A stretch of 64,000 nucleotides of DNA from Candidatus Bathyarchaeia archaeon (GCA_041447175.1 CP166960.1:1876519-1940518), one strand, 5' to 3'; shown: positions 16,806-25,997, numbered from the stretch's first letter. Numbers and translations: made by a program. Notes: generated from the sequence alone by a model not told the origin.

Positions 16806-19145
16806 TTAAGGTGGGGCGGTTGAGTTGGTTGCTGCGTAGTAAGCGTCCCAGTCAATCTGGTAGAGTGCCACCAACGGAACCAAACCGCCGTATTGGTATG
16901 CTACGGTTTGGGGGTCTGCCTCCAAACCCGAGATGTATGCGGGCGTAAAGAAGCTTGGCAACTCACCCGTTTGGTCAGACACTGTAACACCGTATTTGTT
17001 TGCCCACTGCTGCTCAGCGTTACTCATCAGCTTAAATATTGTTGAGTTTTGCCCCATTAAATTAGGGAATGTTTCACCTTGGTCGGCTTGCCCATTTCCG
17101 TTAAGATCAGCCCAATCGGTTCCCAGAGTGTAGTTACCGAAAGTAGTTTCATTTGTCCAGCGGTAATCATTGGTCATCCATTGTGTTCCGAACGTTTCAT
17201 TACTTAAGAATCGGCTTTCTGCTTCACCTGAAATTCTTGCCATCCAGTACCATTTGCCTTCGTCGCCGTAGCCTCCGAATTGGACGCCAGAGAGGGTTCC
17301 AGTGTCGGAAATAAGCATCTGCAGCGTGACAAACACCAAGACGTAGTCGGCGTCGTAGTGTTCAAGCATCTTTAGAGATTGTGTTTCGTTAGCCATCATG
17401 CTGTAGGCGACGTTTTCTATCTGCGTGGTATTTGTGGTGGTGTTATCGCAGAGGGTGGTTACGTTGCCAAACATGCCAAGCCAGTCACCATAGTCCCACC
17501 AGCTGCTGACGACAGTAGTTGATTCAAGGTTGTTTCGGGTGTAGCTGAGCATATTGCGCCATTCAGGGATAGGCTCGTAGGGCGTAACGGGCAAGCTTGC
17601 TGAACTAATTGTTATGGGGTTGTAAACGGCGCCGTAAACACGCGGATACAACGCTGGAAGATTAGTAGCCTGTGTTGTTTGAGGGGTAAACGCATACGTT
17701 GACACAAGCAAAGTAAAGATTATCAAGATTGCAATCAAACTGTATTCTTTACCTACCCGCTTAAGCCCACGTTTGGACTTCACAACAGTTTTCGTTCGCG
17801 ATTCTCTAAGCAGAGCAAAGAAGGGTTTGAGCAAAGTCATAATGCCGATTGCTGCTAAGAGGGCAAAAGCAGGCGCTAACAGAACCAGCAGACGCACCAT
17901 TGACCCAGCAAAGTATAGGGTAGTTAAGCCGAACACAGCCAAAAACACGTTTCGGTTGGTTGGGTTCTTCACTGCAAAGTATAGCCCTGTTAAGAAGAAC
18001 AAGACTGATATACCTAACTCGTAGTAGATGGAGCCCCACGCGGTTATGCGGTGCTCAGCAACTGACTCGATGATTGGCAGGGCAGCGCGTTCGAAGGGGT
18101 CAAGAACCGAACCGAACTTTGCGGCGATGTTAGATAAGTCGCCAAAGCCAACTAAAGCAACAAAGCCGCCTACAAGAACTACCAGGAAAGCCGCGGTGAT
18201 GAGGGTTTTTGTTCGAGTGGGCAATTGGGCATTGAAGACCTCAGCGATACACAACAGAACAAAAACGCCAGCAACGGGCAGCACGACTCCTGTTGTGAGA
18301 TAGCTTGGGGAAAGGAAAGGCACCATAGTGGCTAGGAAAAGCCCCAAACCAAAGGTTATGCTGTAGGATATCAGAAGTCGTTGGCTGTAACGTTTCATTA
18401 AAACCAACGCGACCACAAACAAGGCTGCGAGCCCAATCAAGTAGTAGGCAGCACCCCAACCGCCGCTAAAGTAAGCTAATGCTCCTGCGGCTCCTAAGGA
18501 GTACAGGACCATTGAGCTGAAGGAACGATTCTTGTCGATGGCACGCAAGAACAAGAAGATAAACAGTAAAAGCGAAATGACACCCACTGTTTCGGTGTCA
18601 AAGAAGCCAAGAGAGGAACGTTGGATAACTGCGGGGCTTAAAGCCATAATTAATGCGGCTATTAAACCGACGGATTTGCCGCCCATGTCTTTTCCAACAA
18701 AGTAAAGTATGAAAACAGCCACTACACCCAAGATTGGCGCCATAAGGGAGCAGAAGGACATGAGGTCTATGTTTACGCCTAGAAAAGAGACTACGTTATA
18801 CAAAGCTGCTGCCGTCAGCGGCAACGAAGGCAAAGACATTCCCATATCTATGCCTGCAGGGTAGAACTGTTGAGTGTCTATCCAGTGAGTAGGATAGTAG
18901 GGAGACAGCAAGCCATTTTGGACCATATGGTTTGTGATGGTGTACTGGTAGTAGGGGTCAAACTCGTTGAGACCCAACGTGCCTAAGGGAATTTCCCATC
19001 GAATAGGTAAAACGCGCACGGTAAACGCGATAACAAGAATCAGAATCAACGCCGTGTAAGTTAGAATTGCTCCGTGACTAACTTGAAATCTGCCGAACCC
19101 TTTGAAACCTTTTGACAGTCTCTGTTTAAACCCCATTTGAGCCAT
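16806..19145 (-). CDS. aglB: Oligosaccharyltransferase AglB/STT3
   Basis: A 779-residue membrane enzyme that transfers the lipid-linked glycan to Asn in Asn-X-Ser/Thr sequons on the outer face of the membrane. About a dozen hydrophobic helices fill residues 25-480, followed by a soluble C-terminal domain. Diagnostic residues: Asp63 in EFDPYY (first loop metal site), Asp183-Glu185 in FFDTET, SVAE (361-364, the SVSE motif of the mobile loop), an Arg in SMVRLL, and the sequon-binding WWDYG (549-553). Length is within the archaeal range. The GlcNAc-1-P transferase-like gene follows directly, and an Ost3/6-like gene lies 4 kb away. Confidence 0.93.
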   Translation of the reverse strand: MAQMGFKQRLSKGFKGFGRFQVSHGAILTYTALILILVIAFTVRVLPIRWEIPLGTLGLNEFDPYYQYTITNHMVQNGLLSPYYPTHWIDTQQFYPAGIDMGMSLPSLPLTAAALYNVVSFLGVNIDLMSFCSLMAPILGVVAVFILYFVGKDMGGKSVGLIAALIMALSPAVIQRSSLGFFDTETVGVISLLLFIFLFLRAIDKNRSFSSMVLYSLGAAGALAYFSGGWGAAYYLIGLAALFVVALVLMKRYSQRLLISYSITFGLGLFLATMVPFLSPSYLTTGVVLPVAGVFVLLCIAEVFNAQLPTRTKTLITAAFLVVLVGGFVALVGFGDLSNIAAKFGSVLDPFERAALPIIESVAEHRITAWGSIYYELGISVLFFLTGLYFAVKNPTNRNVFLAVFGLTTLYFAGSMVRLLVLLAPAFALLAAIGIMTLLKPFFALLRESRTKTVVKSKRGLKRVGKEYSLIAILIIFTLLVSTYAFTPQTTQATNLPALYPRVYGAVYNPITISSASLPVTPYEPIPEWRNMLSYTRNNLESTTVVSSWWDYGDWLGMFGNVTTLCDNTTTNTTQIENVAYSMMANETQSLKMLEHYDADYVLVFVTLQMLISDTGTLSGVQFGGYGDEGKWYWMARISGEAESRFLSNETFGTQWMTNDYRWTNETTFGNYTLGTDWADLNGNGQADQGETFPNLMGQNSTIFKLMSNAEQQWANKYGVTVSDQTGELPSFFTPAYISGLEADPQTVAYQYGGLVPLVALYQIDWDAYYAATNSTAPP

Positions 19146-19254
19146 CTCTTCACTCAGATTATTTGCGCTGTTTATTATTTTTGTGGTTAGCTTGTGTATA
19201 TCACCGCGTCATTCATATATGCCTTTCCAAGAACTACCCGCTTAAGCAGCTGCT

Positions 19255-19947
19255 TCAACTAAGAGGACTTCTTGCACACAAAATGACCCAAGGGCTCCAA
19301 CGGGGAACTTTACGAAGGCCCAGTAACTTTTCGACAGAGGCAAAAAAGGGCACCAAACGGTTTTCTGAAACCCTTCCAAAAGGCACCCAACTGTACCCTG
19401 TTGCTGCAGTTATTGTAAACTCTGCTTGCAACAGACAACTCCTGATGGCAGAGTAGGAATGCTGATAAGTTTTTCCGCGAAGGCTTTTGAGTTTAGCTTT
19501 GAGGCTGGATTGATTTCCGAAAGACAGGATAAAGGGAGAGCAGGGTTTTAGGATTCGGGAGCATTCACGGACGGCTTCAAGAGATTCAGGGATGTAGTCT
19601 AGAACTTCAACCATGAATACAGCGTCAACTGTGTGGGCATTGAGCGGAATTTTTCGTGCATCCGCCAAAATAACGTCGATGTTTTTGTGTTTGTGGTTTA
19701 AACGACGTAAGCTTTGCGGGTCAATGTCTATGCTGACAACAGTTATGTCTTTGTTTGCGGCTGGTAAAGAGAAACGCCCGGTTTCAGCTCCGACATCAAC
19801 AATAAGACCTGAAGAGGCATCAACAAAACTGGATATGAAATCGGTTTCTACATGGGTTAAATATTGCCCCATACGGGTTTTTGCTGCTTTTTCCCAATGC
19901 GTCTCGTCGAATAATAAATCAGCTGAGTCAGAGGGAGAAAAACCCAA
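19255..19947 (-). CDS. Class I SAM-dependent methyltransferase
   Basis: A 230-residue methyltransferase with the SAM-binding motif I VDVGAETGRFS, an acidic residue at the end of beta2 (SIDID), motif II LADARKIPL, and the motif III/post strand AVFMVEVLDYI. This is a UbiE/Methyltransf_11-type fold. The C-terminal 60 residues may supply substrate specificity. It lies 110 bases upstream of aglB on the same strand. Whether it modifies a lipid, quinone or small molecule cannot be said. Confidence 0.8.
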   Translation of the reverse strand: MGFSPSDSADLLFDETHWEKAAKTRMGQYLTHVETDFISSFVDASSGLIVDVGAETGRFSLPAANKDITVVSIDIDPQSLRRLNHKHKNIDVILADARKIPLNAHTVDAVFMVEVLDYIPESLEAVRECSRILKPCSPFILSFGNQSSLKAKLKSLRGKTYQHSYSAIRSCLLQAEFTITAATGYSWVPFGRVSENRLVPFFASVEKLLGLRKVPRWSPWVILCARSPLS

Positions 19948-20130
19948 AAAGTCAACTCCGCTTGCTTAAACATCAGCAGAGCCGCAAAGAACAACTGCTT
20001 AGCCAGGTGCCAGCAGAGAACCAAACGTCGAAAATCAGTTCAGAAGAAGCCTATGCCAACGCACAGTAACCAGTTGCAAAAGCGCGCTACTGTTCAATAT
20101 AATTTTCTGGAAAGAAATATTTGAATCTGC

Positions 20131-20295
20131 CTATCTTACAGGTTTTACCTCAACATCCAAAGGCAGCAACGACAGCTTTTTGCCGCAATTAGGGCATTTC
20201 CCTTCGTGCATGTGGATGATTTCATCAGGAGGTTTAAGCTCGGCACCTTCATACAAAATATGTTTACAACCATGACAAATAACACGTTGCGGCAT
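20131..20295 (-). CDS. Small zinc-ribbon protein
   Basis: A 54-residue protein with two CxxC pairs (CHGC near the N-terminus and CPNC near residue 36), a classic zinc ribbon. The sequence between them is acidic and contains HMHEG. Ending in LDVEVKPVR, it has no extra domain. Such proteins act as RNA polymerase- or ribosome-associated factors or as partners in larger complexes; nothing here decides among these. Start ATG at 20295, stop TAG at 20131-20133. Confidence 0.7.
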   Translation of the reverse strand: MPQRVICHGCKHILYEGAELKPPDEIIHMHEGKCPNCGKKLSLLPLDVEVKPVR

Positions 20296-20527
20296 TACAG
20301 TCCCCTCTTAAGGTACAAGGAATACATCGGGCATATTTATCGATTGCTACCTTTTTAACTGCAGGCTTTGCATCCTCACACATCAGCTTTGTCAGCTTGC
20401 TACGGCTTGATTAAAGAGAACAAGCTGGAAAACGGCAGGTTCGGGTGCCCCTAGATGCGTAGAGGTGAAAACAATAAAGTGGGTTAACTGGCAACATTTA
20501 TTTTCTTGAAGACTAATCAGAGCGTGA

Positions 20528-22624
20528 GTGCCCTACTTGGATAAGTACACGCTTATTGTGACTGAGAAACCTGATGCTGCCTTCCGAATAGCTACCGCTC
20601 TTGATGCAAACGGAAACGCCAAAAGAGCATTGAAAAACGGCGTTCCATACTACCAAGCGTACAGAAACGGGGAGATTCTGGTTGTTCCAGCATTGGGGCA
20701 CTTGTACACGGTTGCGGCCGCCAAAAAAAAGGGAAAAAGGGGCTACCCAATTTTTGATTATGAATGGGTTCCGCGATATGAAGCGGAGAAAGGCGCAAAT
20801 CGGATTCGGGTTTGGCTGAAAACCATTACGCAGTTGGCGGAGGGCGCTGAGGTTTTGGTTGACGGTTGTGACTACGACTTGGAAGGCAGCTTGATCGGCT
20901 ACTGCATCATCAAATACGCTTGCGGGGGCAGGGAACGGGAGGCTAAACGCATGAAGTACTCCACGTTAACCAAAGAGGAACTGGAAGAAGCTTACAGGTC
21001 GCTTATGCCACAGTTGGATTTTACTTTAATAGATGCAGGGTTAGCGCGGCACGAAGTGGATTGGTTGTATGGCATAAACCTTTCTCGCGCATTAACCCAA
21101 GCCGCAAAAAAAAGCAGCAACCAATACACCATCTTAAGCACGGGACGTGTTCAAGGACCCACATTAAAGTTTCTTGCAGCACGAGAAAAAAGCATAGCAA
21201 AGTTTGTTTCCACACCCTACTGGATGGTTAGAGCAAAAATCAGAATCGACGAGGCAGTTTTTGAGGCGGAACATGAAACAAAAACAATTGAACAAAAAGA
21301 CGCTGCCAAAACAATAATGCAAAACTGCAAAGACGCAAAAAAAGGCTCAATAGAAAATGCCCAAACTGAAACGTTTACACAATTGCCGCCGCCACCCTTT
21401 GACTTAGGAGCGCTTCAATGGGGAGCTTACCGATTGTTTGGCTACACACCCATGTGCACATTAAAAGCGGCACAACGGCTGTATTTGGATGCGTTGATTT
21501 CGTATCCGCGAACCAGCAGCCAGAAACTTCCCCGCAGCATAGGCTACCAAAAAATCTTGGGAAATCTTGCTCGAAACCCCGAATTCACCAAACTGGCGGG
21601 CGAACTGCTTGCCAAAAGCCAACTGGTGCCGTTTGAGGGAAAAAAGGTTGACCCTGCACACCCCGCCATTTACCCAACAGGAAAACAACCAAAAAAGATG
21701 CCTGCCGCGGAAAAAAACATCTATGGCTTGGTTGTGCGAAGGTTTCTGGCGGTTTTTGGGGAGCCTGCTTTGCGGCAAACGGTTACCGCAACGGTCAATA
21801 TAAATGGGGAAAAGTTCCTTGTTGAGGGTAAGCAGACGCTAAAAGAGGGATGGCTGCACTTTTTTGAAGGCTACAGGCGAATGCGGGACGCTCCTTTGCC
21901 AACTTTAACCAAGGGGCAAGAAGTGTTGGTGAAGAAAGTTGTCTTAGAGGAGAAGGCGACGCTGCCGCCTTCAAGATACAATCCAGGCAGCCTTTTGAGA
22001 AAGATGGAGCAGTGCAACATTGGAACCAAAGCGACCCGCGCAGGCATCACCCAAACGTTGTATGACCGCAAGTATGTTCAGGAGGAGAAAATGGTGGTTA
22101 CGGATTTGGGGCTGCAGGTTACAGAGGTTTTGAGCAAATATTGCCCTAGTGTAGTGTCAGTGGATTTTACGCGTAAGCTGGAAGAAGAAATGGAGCTTGT
22201 TCGAAGCGGAGCAGAAAGCAAGCAGAAGGTAGTTTCGGAGGCTGTTGAAGTTCTCAAACAGGTGATGGCAAATTTGTGGGAGAATGAACAGGCCGTGGGA
22301 GAACAGTTAAGCAAGGCGGTTTTTCAGGCGAAACAGGAGGAGAGAATCATAGGTACCTGCCCTACGTGTAAGGTGGGGAAGCTGATTGTTCAGTATTCGA
22401 AGAAGTCGGGTAAACGGTTTGTAGGCTGCACCAACTTTTTTGAGGGGGCGTGTAAAACTACGTTTCCGCTGCCTCAGAGTGGAACAGTGAAGCCTTCGGG
22501 CAAAACCTGCAGAAAGTGCGGTTGGCCTACGGTGTATGTTTGGCTGAAGAGGAAGCAGCCGTGGAATTTATGCCTTAATCCGCAATGTCCGACCAAGAGC
22601 AAGCAGAAAAAGGCTACAAAGTGA
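20528..22624 (+). CDS. topA: DNA topoisomerase I (type IA)
   Basis: A 698-residue type IA topoisomerase that relaxes negatively supercoiled DNA through a 5'-phosphotyrosine link. The N-terminal Toprim domain has the catalytic Glu13 (VTEKP) and acidic residues Asp115, Asp117 and Glu119 in CDYDLEG. The conserved TGRVQGPTL and the active-site Tyr326 in ISYPRTSS follow. The C-terminus carries two four-Cys zinc modules (CPTC...C..C and CRKC...CLNPQC) for DNA binding. It has no helicase domain, so it is not a reverse gyrase. The start is GTG at 20528. Confidence 0.94.
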   Translation: MPYLDKYTLIVTEKPDAAFRIATALDANGNAKRALKNGVPYYQAYRNGEILVVPALGHLYTVAAAKKKGKRGYPIFDYEWVPRYEAEKGANRIRVWLKTITQLAEGAEVLVDGCDYDLEGSLIGYCIIKYACGGREREAKRMKYSTLTKEELEEAYRSLMPQLDFTLIDAGLARHEVDWLYGINLSRALTQAAKKSSNQYTILSTGRVQGPTLKFLAAREKSIAKFVSTPYWMVRAKIRIDEAVFEAEHETKTIEQKDAAKTIMQNCKDAKKGSIENAQTETFTQLPPPPFDLGALQWGAYRLFGYTPMCTLKAAQRLYLDALISYPRTSSQKLPRSIGYQKILGNLARNPEFTKLAGELLAKSQLVPFEGKKVDPAHPAIYPTGKQPKKMPAAEKNIYGLVVRRFLAVFGEPALRQTVTATVNINGEKFLVEGKQTLKEGWLHFFEGYRRMRDAPLPTLTKGQEVLVKKVVLEEKATLPPSRYNPGSLLRKMEQCNIGTKATRAGITQTLYDRKYVQEEKMVVTDLGLQVTEVLSKYCPSVVSVDFTRKLEEEMELVRSGAESKQKVVSEAVEVLKQVMANLWENEQAVGEQLSKAVFQAKQEERIIGTCPTCKVGKLIVQYSKKSGKRFVGCTNFFEGACKTTFPLPQSGTVKPSGKTCRKCGWPTVYVWLKRKQPWNLCLNPQCPTKSKQKKATK

Positions 22625-22699
22625 ATGAGGGCTCCTCGTAGGGACTGTTTACTCTTTGTTAACAATAACGCATATTTCTGTTTAACATACTGTTAACAT

Positions 22700-22935
22700 A
22701 TGAGTGAAGTCATTGGGGTAAGGGTCCCAAAAAAACTCAAAGAAGAACTTCAAGAACTAAACCGTGATTACGCGGACGAGGTCAAAGCCTGCCTTGAGAA
22801 AATGGTGAAGAAAAAGAAATTAAACAAGCTTTGGAAGAGGCAGACAGGTTTAGAGAAAAACTACAAAAGAAGACAGGACTGACGCCATACTCAGCAGAAT
22901 TCATAAAAGAGGACCGCACCCATGGTCACACGTAA
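22700..22935 (+). pseudogene. Frameshifted VapB-type antitoxin
   Basis: The first 44 codons read MSEVIGVRVPKKLKEELQEL..., a ribbon-helix-helix-like antitoxin N-terminus. The frame then ends early at 22882. The expected C-terminus, EEADRFREKLQKKTGLTPYS..., lies in the neighbouring frame from about 22831 and ends with TAA at 22933-22935, overlapping the toxin start as in normal vapBC operons. A single indel near 22825-22835 therefore broke the gene. The partner toxin is also broken. Confidence 0.75.
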
Positions 22936-23356
22936 CGAAACAGTTGTCGACCCGTCGGTAATAGTTGCTCTTTATGCTCCTGAAAGACAATCGGGGTGGG
23001 CAAAGCAGAAAATGGCTGAACTAAACTATTTTCATGCCCTATACTTGAACCACTCGAGGCTGCAAATGTACTAAAGCACAAGTCGACGGAGATTTTGTCA
23101 TCAAAAAATGCGGGGTACGCTTTCTCAGAGGCGGCGAAGTTGATGAAATTGTTTGCGCTTCACAACTTCTCGGAGGTAATTGATGACGCATTTAAATAGG
23201 CACAGATTTTGACATAACCGTTTATGATGCTGCTTTTATTGCCCTTGCCTATAGATTGAACATTTGGTTTTTGACCGTGGATCAAAGGCTCACTAAAAAA
23301 TCAAAGATACAAAATATTTCAAGCTCGTAGAGTGCCCCGAAGAAGAGGCACTATAA
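22922..23356 (+). pseudogene. Multiply broken VapC-type PIN toxin
   Basis: PIN-domain RNase sequence is scattered over several frames. VVDPSVIVALYAPE (first catalytic Asp) is in the frame of the ATG at 22922. EPLEAANVLKHK (catalytic Glu) is in the next frame from about 23041, which ends at a TAG (23197-23199) after DDAFK. FDITVYDAAFIALAYRLN and FLTVDQRLTKK (remaining acidic residues) are in the third frame from about 23208. The C-terminus KYFKLVECPEEEAL ends with TAA at 23354-23356 in yet another shift. Three frameshifts and one nonsense codon make this a dead toxin gene. Confidence 0.8.
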
Positions 23357-23509
23357 CGCAGACAAGCAAGCTTGTGGGCAGGTGTAAGCCTGTTGGGTGG
23401 ATGTTTTTGGAGTTCTTGGAAAGACTATTTAAGTCAGGTTGTAGAGAATTCATCAGCAGAAAACTGGATTAAAGAGGCAATCAGCATCTGTTTAAACGGT
23501 GAAAAATGA

Positions 23510-23932
23510 ATGTCAGATAAAGCAAAGAAACAGGCGTCGGAGCTTTCGTTTTCAATCAGCAAGTGGTTCAGCAAAATCTCCACCATGAAACCTTCCTCGG
23601 TGCTGATGACGGTACTTGTGATGGGCGTTGCTTTGTTTCTTTTGGGCGGAGGAGTCTATGACATTATTAATCAGCCGTATCCGGCAATTTACTACAATTC
23701 AAGATTCTATTTCTTGTACCCCTCACTCGGCGAGCAGTTCTTGTTTGACACCGTGATATCTGTAATTCTTTACTTACTTGGAGCCGTCGGGTTGTTAGTA
23801 ATCTACCAAAGCTCCAAGCAAGCACACAATCCACGCCAAGCATACATGACTATGCTAATCGGAATCGCTCTGGTCACTTTGGCGTACATATTCATAGAGT
23901 ACTTCATCCACTTAAAACTCACAGGTGGATAA
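23510..23932 (+). CDS. Three-helix membrane protein resembling the Ost3/Ost6 (MagT1) membrane domain
   Basis: A 140-residue protein with three clear helices (about 32-50, 81-101 and 113-133). The order of features matches the membrane part of eukaryotic Ost3/Ost6/TUSC3: a helix ending in GGGVYDIINQPYP, a short lumenal loop rich in Tyr/Phe, then QFLFDTVISVILYLLGAV and a third helix running into HLK. The thioredoxin domain of the eukaryotic proteins is absent. If correct, it would be an accessory subunit of AglB, encoded 4 kb upstream. The match is by eye and could be chance among small membrane proteins. Confidence 0.5.
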   Translation: MSDKAKKQASELSFSISKWFSKISTMKPSSVLMTVLVMGVALFLLGGGVYDIINQPYPAIYYNSRFYFLYPSLGEQFLFDTVISVILYLLGAVGLLVIYQSSKQAHNPRQAYMTMLIGIALVTLAYIFIEYFIHLKLTGG

Positions 23933-23935
23933 ACC

Positions 23936-23967
23936 ACAAAATTTTTTAAAAAATTTTTTGGTTCTGT
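23936..23967. terminator. AT-rich palindrome between convergent genes
   Basis: A near-perfect palindrome of A and T runs (AATTTTTTAAAAAATTTT core) lies in the 37-base gap between the Ost3/6-like gene and carS, whose stops face each other. It gives a T-run on each strand and so probably ends transcription in both directions. Confidence 0.5.
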
Positions 23968-23969
23968 TT

Positions 23970-24473
23970 TTACCACGGGTTCTTTTTTAGTTTCAGCTTG
24001 TACGCGACAAAGTTTGTGCCCAAGTGAATTGGCGGCGTGATAAGCAGAACGGTCAAAGCTAACTGCCAGCTTATCGGCATAACGGGCAACGCGAAGACCA
24101 GTGCACCCACAACAAAGTCAATTTGGTCCACCACAGGAAGCAGAGCGCCAGGAGCAAGGTTTAGCCGTCTTTTGCAGAATGCTCCCGCTAAGTCGCCCAG
24201 AAGGGCACCTAAAGGCGTTAAGAAGGCAAACAGCCAAGGAAAACCGAAAACAAGGCATTCCACCACGCCAACAACGGTGCCTAAGGCTAAGCCGACAAAG
24301 AAGCCACGGAAAGTTTTGTGAGCGCCAAAGAGGCGTTTGCCGTCGAAAAAGTTTCTCCCAAAGTCCATGGTTTTTCCGCCGCCGCCAAGAACGGGTGCGG
24401 CGTTTGCACAGTAGGCTGGGAAGATGAATTTTAGGGCTTCAATTATTAAGAGGGCTATGTCCATGGCGTACAC
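23970..24473 (-). CDS. carS: CDP-archaeol synthase (CarS)
   Basis: A 167-residue membrane enzyme that activates 2,3-di-O-geranylgeranylglyceryl phosphate with CTP to give CDP-archaeol, the branch point to archaeal polar lipid head groups. It carries the family signature: FPAYCANAAPV near the N-terminus, DGKRLFGAHKTFRG on the first cytoplasmic loop, and GDLAGAFCKRRL...LPVVDQIDFVVG (catalytic Asp residues). Five hydrophobic helices are visible and the length is normal. It begins one base after radB ends, so the two share a transcript. Confidence 0.93.
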   Translation of the reverse strand: MYAMDIALLIIEALKFIFPAYCANAAPVLGGGGKTMDFGRNFFDGKRLFGAHKTFRGFFVGLALGTVVGVVECLVFGFPWLFAFLTPLGALLGDLAGAFCKRRLNLAPGALLPVVDQIDFVVGALVFALPVMPISWQLALTVLLITPPIHLGTNFVAYKLKLKKNPW

Positions 24474-24474
24474 A

Positions 24475-25179
24475 TCAGGCTATTTGATGGTCATGTATTC
24501 CTGTTTGTGTTATTCGTAAAGTACATGTTACTTCTTGAGGGTTGCGGTTTTTGAGGGTTGCCGTGATGATTTGTGGGGTTTCGGTGGGTTTGAGAGCGAT
24601 TGTGGTGTCTGCCCAGAACTGCACGACGCGCGTGGCTACTGGCGCAACGGCGACGTAGGGGTCGTCGAATTTGGCTCGAACTTGACTGGTTACGATTATG
24701 GGTATGTGCTGGGTCTTAGCGGTCTGTGCCAGCAACGCCATTTGGCGGTTGAGTTCACGGTTGACGGAGAAGGATGCTTTAGGTTTGGAGGCAGTTTCGG
24801 CCATCCTTGCGCGGTACAGCGAGTTGAAGGTGTCGATGACGACTAAGCCGAAGCTTTGGTTGACGCAGTCGGCGAGGTTGTCAACTGCGGCGGTTTGCTC
24901 GGCGAAGTCATTGGGACGCATAAGCAGGATTTGTTCGGCAGCTTGGCTGAAGTGATGCTGGGTGATTTGGCTGAGGCGTTCGGGGGCGAAGGTGTGGTCG
25001 CAGTCGATGTAGAGGGTTTTGAGGTGAAGCTGAAGGGCGCAGTGTGCAGCGCATTGGAGGGCGAGGGTAGATTTGCCTGTTTCAGGTTCCCCGTAAATCA
25101 GCGTTAAGGTTTCGGGGGCTACGCCGCCTTGAAGGAAACTGTCTATGCAGCTGCAGCCTGTGGGTACCTTGTTCATCAC
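24475..25179 (-). CDS. radB: RadB-like RecA-family ATPase
   Basis: A 234-residue core RecA domain without the N-terminal DNA-binding domain of RadA, as in archaeal RadB, a recombination mediator or regulator. Walker A is GEPETGKST, Walker B is LVVIDTF, and the SQVRAKFDD region matches the RadB/RadA ATPase. It starts at MNKVPTGCSCID, typical for the family. It is co-transcribed with carS, an apparently unrelated function. Confidence 0.85.
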   Translation of the reverse strand: MMNKVPTGCSCIDSFLQGGVAPETLTLIYGEPETGKSTLALQCAAHCALQLHLKTLYIDCDHTFAPERLSQITQHHFSQAAEQILLMRPNDFAEQTAAVDNLADCVNQSFGLVVIDTFNSLYRARMAETASKPKASFSVNRELNRQMALLAQTAKTQHIPIIVTSQVRAKFDDPYVAVAPVATRVVQFWADTTIALKPTETPQIITATLKNRNPQEVTCTLRITQTGIHDHQIA

Positions 25180-25346
25180 GTCACATGCACGCAGAAAAGT
25201 ACGCGAACGAAACTAATAACCTGTTTTGCTCTGGTTGAGATTGGTCTGGATTTTCTGCTGAGCTTAGGAGGAAAGGAGTCGCGATGATTTTTCTGTTTTT
25301 GTTCGCTGAAGCTTTAAGCATAAGCAACCGCTTTCTTATCATTTAG

Positions 25347-25997
25347 ATGAGAGCAAAAGTTGCCGTCGCCACAGTTCAAGGAAAAGCCTACTTCCTTATA
25401 GTGAACCAGCTCAAACAGCGCAGCATCTCCTTTGTAAGCCTCCTCCCCGGCGAATCCGTCCCCGCCCAAATCCGCGTCGTCGTAACCACCCCCCAAGAGC
25501 AGCCTCTCATAAACCACCCCCGCACCGTGAGTTACAGCCCCGAAACTGACCCCGACATAATGGGCAGCGAAGTTGTAAAGAGGCTGCAGGGCAAAGAAAC
25601 CTACGACGTGGTCATCATAGGCGTGGACCCAGGCGAAGTTGTTGGAGTAGCGGCAGTGGCGGACGGCGCCATCATTGAAACCGAAAACTGCATTGGCACC
25701 CAACAAACCTTAAACAGCATAAAAAACATCCTCAAAACCCTAAACACCCAAAAAAGTGCTGTAACCATAAAAATCGGAAACGGCGTGCCCGTTTACAGGG
25801 AGCTTTTGGGTGCATTGGATAGGTCTCTTCCGCGTCAGGTTACGTTGGAGGTCGTGGAGGAAGCAGGAACCAACAAACGCAGTCACGGCTTCAAGAACGG
25901 GCGGACGCTGCGGCATGTGGTTTCAGCCCTGCGCATCGCGGAGAGAAAAGGATACATTTACTCGCGGAGAAAACCCACTCTTGAACTTGACAGTTAA
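25347..25997 (+). CDS. Putative RuvC/RNase H-fold protein
   Basis: A 216-residue archaeal protein. The first 90 residues form a beta-rich domain. Residues from about 92 on look like an RNase H/RuvC-type fold: GVDPGEVVGVAAV is the first strand with its Asp-Pro-Gly, a Glu-rich strand (VEEAGT) follows, and RHVVSALRIAERKG is the C-terminal helix that in resolvases carries a catalytic residue. Whether it keeps nuclease activity is unclear because the later acidic residues are not certain. Its last 17 bases overlap the Clp1-type kinase gene, a tight coupling that hints at a joint nucleic-acid function. Confidence 0.6.
   Translation: MRAKVAVATVQGKAYFLIVNQLKQRSISFVSLLPGESVPAQIRVVVTTPQEQPLINHPRTVSYSPETDPDIMGSEVVKRLQGKETYDVVIIGVDPGEVVGVAAVADGAIIETENCIGTQQTLNSIKNILKTLNTQKSAVTIKIGNGVPVYRELLGALDRSLPRQVTLEVVEEAGTNKRSHGFKNGRTLRHVVSALRIAERKGYIYSRRKPTLELDS

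Noticed and set aside
23936-23967. AT palindrome as an attachment site or insertion scar
   Set aside because: There is no flanking repeat or integrase; its place between convergent stops fits a two-way terminator.
25810-25980. Upstream extension of the Clp1-type kinase gene
   Set aside because: The translated residues are an out-of-frame shadow of the RuvC-like gene, Arg/Trp-rich and unlike the kinase family; the TTG at 25981 starts the recognisable domain.
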